From contig JASBYJ010000008.1 in NCBI GenBank assembly GCA_029984035.1, positions 1 to 64,000 on the forward strand: 64,000 nucleotides of DNA. The letters run 5' to 3'. Below the pieces are notes generated by a model. That model did no database searches. It was not told the DNA's origin and saw only the letters and a program-made list of their open reading frames with translations. Made by a program: the position numbers and the translations under genes. This DNA comes from Conchiformibius sp. (GTDB taxonomy: Bacteria; Pseudomonadota; Gammaproteobacteria; Burkholderiales; Neisseriaceae). Shown piece by piece: positions 1 through 6,986 of the stretch. Each line of letters starts with the position of its first letter. The first letter of the stretch is position 1.

Positions 1-101
1 AACTGATTGCGCCGATTGCGATGGAAAACGGTTTGCGCTTTGCGATTCGCGAGGGTGGCCGTACCGTCGGCGCAGGCGTGGTTGCTAATGTAATCGCTTA
101 A
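1..101 (+). CDS. tuf: Elongation factor Tu, C-terminal end (partial)
   Basis: The reading frame open at the window start ends at 101 and encodes the end of beta-barrel domain 3 of EF-Tu, with the family's closing pattern GLRFAIREGGRTVGAGVV followed by a short tail ending in VIA. EF-Tu carries aminoacyl-tRNA to the ribosome as a GTP complex. The gene runs into rpsJ after a 19-base gap, the usual neisserial order at the end of the str operon. Only about 33 residues are visible, so which tuf copy this is cannot be told. Confidence 0.93.
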   Translation, partial: LIAPIAMENGLRFAIREGGRTVGAGVVANVIA

Positions 102-120
102 TTCAAAAGGATATTGATAG

Positions 121-432
121 ATGGCAAACCAAAAAATCCGTATCCGTTTGAAAGCATACGACTACAGCCTGATTGACAAATCCGCACAGGAAATCGTCGA
201 AACCGCCAAGCGCACCGGCGCGGTGGTGAAAGGCCCGATTCCCCTGCCGACCAAAATCGAGCGTTTCAACATTCTGCGTTCGCCGCACGTGAACAAAACT
301 TCACGCGAGCAGTTGGAAATCCGTACCCACTTGCGCCTGATGGACATTGTGGACTGGACAGACAAAACCACCGATGCGCTGATGAAGTTGGATTTGCCCG
401 CCGGTGTGGATGTGGAAATTAAAGTTCAGTAA
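121..432 (+). CDS. rpsJ: 30S ribosomal protein S10
   Basis: This 103-residue protein has the full S10 length and pattern: N-terminal IRIRLKAYDYSLID, then the loop region GPIPLPTKIERFNILRSPH, ending in VEIKVQ. S10 sits in the head of the small subunit and, with NusB, takes part in antitermination. The start is preceded by AAAGGATATTG, a good ribosome-binding site. It follows tuf directly, but rplC and the rest of the S10 operon do not follow: a terminator comes 9 bases after the stop and the next gene is leuB. Confidence 0.98.
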   Translation: MANQKIRIRLKAYDYSLIDKSAQEIVETAKRTGAVVKGPIPLPTKIERFNILRSPHVNKTSREQLEIRTHLRLMDIVDWTDKTTDALMKLDLPAGVDVEIKVQ

Positions 433-440
433 TGCGAGCA

Positions 441-469
441 AGCCCCGAATTTTAGTTCGGGGCTTTTTT
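441..469 (+). terminator. Rho-independent terminator after rpsJ
   Basis: A 9-bp stem (AGCCCCGAA with TTCGGGGCT) is followed by six T residues. It ends the tuf-rpsJ transcript, so rpsJ is not co-transcribed with further ribosomal protein genes here. Confidence 0.9.
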
Positions 470-862
470 CAGGCTGCCTGAAAATACCTGTCCCATTTAA
501 TAATCCATTACAATCTCATGCTTAATATCATCAATATTTTATATTGGCATTCACCTAATAAATCGGAAAATACTCTTAATCAACAATATATAGAATACAA
601 GCAAGTTATCTGACCTTCACAAAAATCCTTATAAAGACCAATATTTCCCCTAAGCTCCTTATATTAAATTATGTTAAAATTATTAAGTTATGTTAGGATT
701 TGTCTACTTTTTAAGATATCATCTAATTGAAGTAACAATTTAGCATAGCGCAATAAATTAAAAATTACCTAATCCTATGTATGATTAACTCGTCATATTC
801 CTTGCCGATTAACATTCTATCCCTGAAAACCGATTGATTGTTTAAACAAGAAAGCCACCAAC
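470..862. other. AT-rich intergenic region before leuB
   Basis: About 390 bases without a credible gene. Apart from the uptake sequence at its start it is very AT-rich, with near-repeats of TTAAATTATGTTAAAATTATT type around 660-700. It presumably holds the leuB promoter, but no single -35/-10 pair stands out. Confidence 0.6.
471..482 (+). repeat. DNA uptake sequence (AG-simDUS type), representative copy
   Basis: AGGCTGCCTGAA, in either orientation, recurs dozens of times across the window, both between genes and inside genes (for instance in fhs, nadE, mutL and infB). It is the AG-simDUS dialect of the neisserial uptake sequence, which ComP binds during natural transformation. Facing pairs form many of the terminators listed here. 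In some genes it adds residues such as FRLPEN, FRQPE or FQAA to the protein. Confidence 0.9.
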
Positions 863-1933
863 ATGACAAAAAAAATCGCCATTCTCCCCGGTGACGGCAT
901 CGGCCCCGAAATCACCGCCCAAGCCGTGCGCCTGCTGGACAAACTGATTGCACAAGGGCTTGATGCCGCATACGAATATGCCCCGCTCGGCGGCGCCGCC
1001 TACGACCAATACGGCTCGCCCTATCCCGAAGCCACGCAAACCCTGTGCCGCGCCGCCGATGCCGTGCTGCTGGGCGCGGTGGGCGGGCCGCAATACGACA
1101 CGCTGCCCCGTCCCGTGCGCCCCGAACGCGGCTTGCTCGCCATTCGCAAGGATTTGAATTTGTTTGCCAATCTGCGCCCCGCCGTGCTGTTCCCCGAATT
1201 AGCGGGCGCGTCCACGCTCAAGCCCGAAGTGGTGGCGGGTTTGGACATTCTGATTGTGCGCGAACTGACCGGCGACATTTATTTCGGCGAACCGCGCGGC
1301 ATTCACACGCTGGACAACGGCGAGCGCGAAGGTTTCAACACCATGCGTTACCGCGAAAGCGAAATCCGCCGCATTGCCAAAGTGTCGTTTGAAGCCGCGC
1401 AACGGCGCAACAAAAAACTGTGCAGCGTGGACAAGGCCAATGTTTTGGAAACCACCGAATTGTGGAAAGAAATTTTTACGGAAGTTTCAAAAGACTATCC
1501 CGATGTGGAATTGAGCCATATGTATGTGGACAACGCCGCCATGCAGTTGGTACGCGCCCCCAAACAATTTGACGTCATCGCCACCGGCAACATCTTCGGC
1601 GATATTTTGAGCGACCAAGCCTCAATGCTGACGGGTTCCATCGGCATGCTGCCTTCGGCATCATTGGACGAAAACGGCAAAGGTTTGTACGAGCCTTCGC
1701 ACGGTTCCGCGCCCGACATCGCCGGACAAAACAAGGCCAATCCTTTGGCGACCGTTTTGTCGCTGGCGATGCTGCTGCGTTACAGCCTGAAAGACGAAGC
1801 CCGCGCCGCGCAAGTGGAAAACGCGGTAAAAAGCGTGTTGCAACAAGGTTTGCGTACCGCCGATATTTTCGAACAAGGCTGCACTTTGGTATCCTGCTCC
1901 GAAATGGGCGATGCCGTGTTGGCGGCATTATAA
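863..1933 (+). CDS. leuB: 3-isopropylmalate dehydrogenase
   Basis: LeuB oxidises and decarboxylates 3-isopropylmalate to 2-oxoisocaproate with NAD+, the third step of leucine synthesis in the cytoplasm. The 356 residues match the family length. Visible marks are the N-terminal ILPGDGIGPEI, the substrate-binding arginines in ERGLLAIRKDLNLFANLRP, VRELTGDIYFGEPRG, the KANVLETTELW segment and the NAD-binding LYEPSHGSAPDIAG near residue 275. The TGDIYFGEPRG segment marks LeuB rather than isocitrate dehydrogenase. The gene stands alone, without leuC/leuD next to it in this window. The start follows a weak ribosome-binding site. Confidence 0.97.
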   Translation: MTKKIAILPGDGIGPEITAQAVRLLDKLIAQGLDAAYEYAPLGGAAYDQYGSPYPEATQTLCRAADAVLLGAVGGPQYDTLPRPVRPERGLLAIRKDLNLFANLRPAVLFPELAGASTLKPEVVAGLDILIVRELTGDIYFGEPRGIHTLDNGEREGFNTMRYRESEIRRIAKVSFEAAQRRNKKLCSVDKANVLETTELWKEIFTEVSKDYPDVELSHMYVDNAAMQLVRAPKQFDVIATGNIFGDILSDQASMLTGSIGMLPSASLDENGKGLYEPSHGSAPDIAGQNKANPLATVLSLAMLLRYSLKDEARAAQVENAVKSVLQQGLRTADIFEQGCTLVSCSEMGDAVLAAL

Positions 1934-1988
1934 TTCAGGCTGCCTGAAAACTTCGCTATAATGCCGTTTTCACATTTGGGAGAATTGA

Positions 1989-2330
1989 ATGTCTGAATTT
2001 CAAAATTGGCCGGAACACACCGCACATGTCAAATCCGCATTTGCGGCTTTAGGCAAAGACCACCCGAAAATGTTGCAGGCTTACGCGGCATTAGACCAAG
2101 CTGCCGCTGCGGAGGCTTTGGATAAAAAAACACGCGAACTGATTGCATTGGCGGTCGCCATTACGACACGCTGCGAAAGTTGTATCAGCGTGCATGCCGA
2201 AGCCGCCGCCAAAGCAGGCGCAACCGATAGCGAAATCGCAGGTGCATTGGCAACTGCCATTGCTCTAAATGCAGGTGCCGCCTACACTTACGCATTGCGT
2301 GCGATGGAAGCGGTGAAAGCACAAAGTTAA
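1989..2330 (+). CDS. Carboxymuconolactone decarboxylase (CMD/AhpD-like) family protein
   Basis: This 113-residue protein carries the CMD-family core: REL-IALAVAITTRCESCISVH with the CxxC pair and following histidine (residues about 60-66), then the helix SEIAGALATAIALNAGAA. In the AhpD-like branch the CxxC/His set serves peroxide defence through thiol chemistry; the family also includes true decarboxylases, so the substrate is open. A GGGAG site lies six bases before the ATG. It follows leuB by 55 bases with an uptake sequence between, and ends in its own terminator, so it may be a single-gene unit. Confidence 0.85.
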   Translation: MSEFQNWPEHTAHVKSAFAALGKDHPKMLQAYAALDQAAAAEALDKKTRELIALAVAITTRCESCISVHAEAAAKAGATDSEIAGALATAIALNAGAAYTYALRAMEAVKAQS

Positions 2331-2350
2331 TCTTGTTTCGATTGATAGAA

Positions 2351-2384
2351 AGGCTGCCTGAAAGTTTCAGGCAGCCTTTTATTA
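2351..2384 (+). terminator. Terminator made of facing uptake sequences
   Basis: AGGCTGCCTGAAA and TTTCAGGCAGCCT form a near-perfect hairpin followed by a T-rich run. It ends the CMD-family gene. Confidence 0.85.
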
Positions 2385-2461
2385 TTTTTTATCCTTACTA
2401 CGGCAATTTGATACAGGCGCACCTATCCAGCTTCTATATTCTATAACCCAGCCGACAGCCT

Positions 2462-3277
2462 TTATTCCCGTACATCATCCGGTTTCCCCAATTCCCGCAA
2501 AGCGGCGGCGGCTTTGGCGTGTTTGTTTTCCGCTGCCGCATGCCACCAATACGAAGCTTGTTCCCAGTTTTTTTGGATACCGTAACCTTCCGCATAAGCC
2601 AGTCCCAGTTGGAAACGGGCTTCGTCATTCCCTGCCTCAGCTGCCTGAAGCAACAAAGACACGGCTTGTTCGGGATTGCATTCCACGCCGTAGCCTTCTT
2701 GATATAACAAAGCCAGATTCAGCCGTGCATCGTCATTACCCAAATCCGCCGCACGCCGGTAATAGTCGGCGGCAAGGACGTAATCCGCTGCCACGCCCAA
2801 AGCATCGTCATAGACCACGCCGAGATTGTACAAAGCTTCGTCATCATCCTGCTCTGCCGCTATTTTCCAGTATTGTGCGGCGCGTACGTAATCCTGTGCA
2901 ACGCCCAATCCTTCGGCAAACAGCCGCGCCGCACCGTTGGCGGCATCGATATCGCCCTGCACCGCCGCTTCGGCATACCAACGGGCTGCCTGAAGATAGT
3001 CTTGCGCGATACCGTCCCCATCATCATACATCTGCGCCAAAAGATATTGGCAATCGGCATCGCCCTGCAAAGCGGCTTTTTCATACCATTGCCGCGCCTG
3101 TTCGGCGTCTGCTTTCACGCCGCTGCCGGTTTGATACATAAACGCCAAGCGGTATTGGCAATCCACATCGCCCTGCTCCGCTGCGGCACGGATAACGGGC
3201 AAAGCTGCGGCATAATTGCCTTTATCCAAATGGGCGAGAGCGGTTTGCAGTTTGAGTTGTTGCAGTTGGAAGGTCAT
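2462..3277 (-). CDS. Sel1-like repeat protein
   Basis: About six tandem Sel1-type repeats of 36 residues fill residues 25-255, each with the pattern AxxWYxxAAxQGDxxAxxxLAxxYxxGxGVxxD. Sel1 repeats are helix-turn-helix scaffolds for protein contacts; no catalytic residues are expected. I place the start at the ATG giving MTFQLQQLKL, since the longer frame (to 3322) opens only at a GTG. No signal peptide is visible, so a cytoplasmic place is likely. The repeat class is sure; the role is unknown. Confidence 0.85.
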   Translation of the reverse strand: MTFQLQQLKLQTALAHLDKGNYAAALPVIRAAAEQGDVDCQYRLAFMYQTGSGVKADAEQARQWYEKAALQGDADCQYLLAQMYDDGDGIAQDYLQAARWYAEAAVQGDIDAANGAARLFAEGLGVAQDYVRAAQYWKIAAEQDDDEALYNLGVVYDDALGVAADYVLAADYYRRAADLGNDDARLNLALLYQEGYGVECNPEQAVSLLLQAAEAGNDEARFQLGLAYAEGYGIQKNWEQASYWWHAAAENKHAKAAAALRELGKPDDVRE

Positions 3278-3482
3278 GATAGATAGTCGGCTAAGGGGAA
3301 GGATTAAACAGTTTATATTCACCGCATATTGGCAGCAAACATACTTTCAGGCTGCCTGAAAACTATGTTCATTATGCCGTATCGGCCGGCAAGCGTTTTC
3401 CACTTTGGCTTTCAGGCAGCCTGCAATCAGAAGCGGTCTTACAGCCGGCCGTGAAGAGCATTGCAACAGGCGGACCGGATGT

Positions 3483-5690
3483 TCAGGCGGCCGACGTCTG
3501 AAGCTCAGGCTGTACTTCTTCGTTATGCAAAGCCCGATAACAGGGCTGCAACAATTCTGCAATCATCACCAACTGTTGCCACAATACCTGATTTTGTGTC
3601 GCCGCATCGCGGCTGCCCGAAACGCGCAATGCTTCCAATCTTTCCTGCAACTCTTTAAAGGCTGCCTGAAAAGCCGTTTCATCATCTGTGTTCATATTGC
3701 TGAGAATACGGCTAATCAGCAGGGCGGCAGGATAAAAATCGTGTAAAAACCGTATTTCTTCTTCGCCCTCGCTGCTGATTTTATCGCGGTAAGCCCCGAG
3801 CGCGGAAATATAGCTGATAAGTGAATAATTGATTTTCAACAATAAAAAACCATCCTGCAGGCGGCTTCCGTGTTTATCGGCTTCAGCCGACATATCGGAA
3901 AGCATACTGGACAAAGCGGCTGCTTTCGCATGGCTGCGGCGGCGGGCAATGCGGTAATCCACATGGTCTGCCGCTCCGCTGTGCAACTCGTCCAAAACGG
4001 CTTTCAAATAGCCGCCGTTGCTGGTAATCGCTGCCGCTGCGGATTTTTCCAAAGAGCGGTATTTCCAGTCGGGCCATAGAAAATACACCGCCGCCCCTGC
4101 CACGCCCGCGCCCACCAAAGTATCCAAAATACGGTGCAGAAAAAAATCGCTCACGTCCAAACCCATAATGGAAAGCCCCATCAATGCCTGGATGGTAATG
4201 AAAAAAGTGGAAAAACTGTGTTTGCTGGTACGAAACAAGAAAAACAGGGTAACACCCAATACGGCAATCAGCAGCTGCCAAGTCAAGGTGAGATTGAGCG
4301 TAGACAGCAAACCGCCCACCAACACGCCGCAAACCGTACCCAAAATACGCTGTATCAAGCGTTTTTTCGTTGCCGAATAGTTGGGTTGGCATACAAAAAT
4401 GGCCGTCAGCAATATCCAAAAACCCAAGCTTAAATCGCTGCCGTTGATTTCTTCGATTTGTAAAACGTGAATGAGTACGCAGCAGGCGCAGGCAATCAAT
4501 GCCATGCGCACGGCATGGCGGAATACGGAATCCTGAACACTGTTGCGCGTTTTTAAAGTTTGCCACACTTCTTTCAGGCTGCGTATTTCGTCCGTATGAA
4601 TGCGCGTTCGGTCGCTGGCCTGCTGCAAATCTTCGGTGTCGGGATTACCCAAATAGGCCATTTGGCGGCTAATGTGGGTAACCGTATCCAATAAACGCTG
4701 TACGCGGTAGGGTGCAACGGCATTTTCAGGCAGGTGTCCCGCATAATATTCCAAAGCCGCGTCTGCGCCGCGCGTGGCACGTTCCAACTTAGGCGGCACG
4801 GCATAAGCGGCCGTTTCATTACGTAAGAATGCGGCAAAATCACGACAAGCGGCTGCCTGAAGACGCAACAGGCGGTATAAACGGTAAATCAAATCGGTAT
4901 GGCGCATTTGCTGCACAAAATCGGCATAATGGATATTGCTGGAACTGATACGCTCATGAATATCTTGTGCCACAAAATAATAACGCAGCATTCTGGCGGT
5001 ACGCGGATGGCGGTGCTGCCCTTTCATTCGGTAAAACAAGGAATTGCGGCAACGGTTGAACACTTCGACCACTTTGCTGTTTGCCATTGCAAAATCAATC
5101 TGCTGCTGCTCGATGCGCCCGATTTCATCCGGGTCGAAAAATTCCGCTTTCGCCTCCAAATAGCCCGACAAAGCCGCATAAGCAGCCGCCATGTTTTCCT
5201 GAACGGGCCGGTGCGGAAACAAAATATGCACCAGCACGGACGAGCCGCTATACAGCAAAGTGCCGCATAAAATCAACAGCGGATTGAGATAGAGCGGCTC
5301 GTCCGCATGACGCGGCGACAAGCAGGTATAAACCGCCACGGCAAGCGTACCGAAGGCAATGGTACGGAAACGCTCTCCTGCCGCGCCAAACATCGTAAAC
5401 ACAAACGCCAATGCCGTGAACGTAACCGTCAGCGACAAAGGATGGTCGAATGTCGTTTGCACCGCCAAAGAAGACACCGTAAACGCCAAGACCGTAAAGA
5501 GCAGATTTTTCAAACGCCCCGTCAGCGCGTTGTCCAAATCCACCAAACCGCCCGCAATAACGCCCAAGGTAACCGGCGAAAAGTAGTGATTCCAGCCGTA
5601 AAAATATACGGCGGCAGCCACTGTTCCGCTACTGAGCAAAACGGGAATACTGTTAATCAATTTGGCATCTATCGCCGGCGTTTTCATCAT
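3483..5690 (-). CDS. YccS/YhfK-type inner-membrane protein (FUSC family)
   Basis: This is a protein of about 735 residues with two hydrophobic blocks of several membrane spans each (residues about 15-160 and 375-500), separated and followed by soluble regions. That is the layout of YccS-type proteins, whose C-terminal membrane block is the fusaric-acid-resistance/aromatic-acid exporter (FUSC) domain. The N-terminal segment LLSSGTVAAAVYFYG and the second-block FWILLTAIFVCQPNYSATKKR fit that family. The open frame extends to 5777, but those codons translate uptake-sequence DNA (GLPENCC, FFQAAF), so the ATGATG near 5690 is the better start. Transport substrate unknown. Confidence 0.85.
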   Translation of the reverse strand: MMKTPAIDAKLINSIPVLLSSGTVAAAVYFYGWNHYFSPVTLGVIAGGLVDLDNALTGRLKNLLFTVLAFTVSSLAVQTTFDHPLSLTVTFTALAFVFTMFGAAGERFRTIAFGTLAVAVYTCLSPRHADEPLYLNPLLILCGTLLYSGSSVLVHILFPHRPVQENMAAAYAALSGYLEAKAEFFDPDEIGRIEQQQIDFAMANSKVVEVFNRCRNSLFYRMKGQHRHPRTARMLRYYFVAQDIHERISSSNIHYADFVQQMRHTDLIYRLYRLLRLQAAACRDFAAFLRNETAAYAVPPKLERATRGADAALEYYAGHLPENAVAPYRVQRLLDTVTHISRQMAYLGNPDTEDLQQASDRTRIHTDEIRSLKEVWQTLKTRNSVQDSVFRHAVRMALIACACCVLIHVLQIEEINGSDLSLGFWILLTAIFVCQPNYSATKKRLIQRILGTVCGVLVGGLLSTLNLTLTWQLLIAVLGVTLFFLFRTSKHSFSTFFITIQALMGLSIMGLDVSDFFLHRILDTLVGAGVAGAAVYFLWPDWKYRSLEKSAAAAITSNGGYLKAVLDELHSGAADHVDYRIARRRSHAKAAALSSMLSDMSAEADKHGSRLQDGFLLLKINYSLISYISALGAYRDKISSEGEEEIRFLHDFYPAALLISRILSNMNTDDETAFQAAFKELQERLEALRVSGSRDAATQNQVLWQQLVMIAELLQPCYRALHNEEVQPELQTSAA

Positions 5691-5814
5691 CGCATACCAA
5701 AGCCACGCAAATATGGCTCTAAAGGCTGCCTGAAAGAACAGGCAACAGTTTTCAGGCAGCCCTCGGGCAACCCGCATTCAAAAAGCCGCCCGAACACATC
5801 AGGCAGCGCACCGT

Positions 5815-6372
5815 TCATTCCTGCGTATCCGGCAGCTTTAAAAAACTGCGGCGGTAATGGCGCAACTCTTCGATACTTTCCAGAATATCGTCCAACGCAC
5901 GGTGCGAACCTTTTTTCGCAATACCCTTATACACATCGGGATGCCAGCGGCGGGCAAGTTCTTTCAATGTGGATACGTCCAGATTGCGGTAGTGGAACCA
6001 CGCTTCCAATTTCGGCATATACCGCACCATGAAACGGCGGTCTTGATGAATCGTATTGCCGCACATCGGGCTGCTTTTTTCAGGCAGCCATTCGCGCATA
6101 AATGCCAACAGCTTTTCCTCCACTTCCGCTTCCGTATAAGCCGATGCACGCACCCGTTCGGTCAAGCCCGTCCGCGCGTGGGTTGCCGTACACCATTTAT
6201 CCATAGCATTCAATACTTCGTCGCTTTGATGGATGGCATACACTTCGGATTGCGCCAATACGTTCAAATCACTGTCCGTAATAATCATCGCCACTTCGAT
6301 GATTTTGTCGGTATCGGGGTTGAGACCGGTCATTTCCATGTCCAACCAGCAGAGGTTATTGGGATTTTTCAT
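5815..6372 (-). CDS. orn: Oligoribonuclease
   Basis: Orn is the 3'-5' exonuclease that clears 2-5 nucleotide RNA and degrades pGpG. The 185 residues match the family. Exo I is visible as WLDMEMTGL (D11, E13), followed by the ITDSDLNVLA region, and the final DEDDh motif as SHRALDDILESI with its histidine and aspartate. It lies just upstream of the YccS-like gene on the same strand, with about 120 bases between. Confidence 0.97.
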   Translation of the reverse strand: MKNPNNLCWLDMEMTGLNPDTDKIIEVAMIITDSDLNVLAQSEVYAIHQSDEVLNAMDKWCTATHARTGLTERVRASAYTEAEVEEKLLAFMREWLPEKSSPMCGNTIHQDRRFMVRYMPKLEAWFHYRNLDVSTLKELARRWHPDVYKGIAKKGSHRALDDILESIEELRHYRRSFLKLPDTQE

Positions 6373-6986
6373 AAAGATTTTTCTATTTTTTAAAAATCAA
6401 GAAATTCGCTTAATCGGCTGCTTCAGGTTTAACTGATATTTTTATTAAAGAACATATTCAGGCAGCCTAACGCAGCTGCACACTATACAGATAACACAAA
6501 AACAGCCTTTTTCAGGCAGCCTGAAAGCATTATAAGCTAAATGACCTTAAGCCCGAAATACCAAGATGGTTTGACAATACGTTCAAACAGCTCGATAAAA
6601 ACACACACCTGTTCCCAAACACTTACATATCGGTTTATTTCCCACGGCCACACTCTTTTCAGGCAGCCTGAAGCTGATGTCTTTCAAAAATACCGGCCGA
6701 CTTATCTACGAATACAATATCGAGACCTTTAATATATGAAAAAAGTTTCAACAAATCTTCTAAATACGCACGGCAATCCGGAAACTGAGCCTTTACCGTA
6801 CACAACAAGGCATATATCTCGCTTCAAATGCAAAAAACTACACGAATTGAAAACGACACCGCTTCCATAACGATATGATATGAAAGCAATCGGGACAGCA
6901 CTTAAGACAAACTAAATACCGCAACCAAAAACACCGTTTGCCGAAACAAACGGTGTTTGGGTTTTCAGGCAGCCTGAAACGCGGTT
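6373..6986. other. Intergenic region between orn and infB
   Basis: About 610 bases without an intact gene. It holds several uptake sequences (near 6458, 6512, 6658 and 6965) and the infB terminator. On the minus strand a frame of about 55 codons near 6660-6825 reads like protein (AQFPDCRAYLEDLLKLF, then GLDIVFVDKSAGIFE) but has no ATG and ends in uptake-sequence codons. It may be the tail of a lost gene. Confidence 0.5.
6929..6958 (-). terminator. Terminator of the rimP-nusA-infB operon
   Basis: A 12-bp perfect stem (AAACACCGTTTG with CAAACGGTGTTT, loop TTTCGG on the minus strand) is followed by TTTTGG. It lies 29 bases after the infB stop codon. Confidence 0.88.

Noticed and set aside
6541..6732. 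63-codon plus-strand ORF between orn and infB
   Set aside because: It runs through an uptake sequence, has no ribosome-binding site and no recognisable motif.
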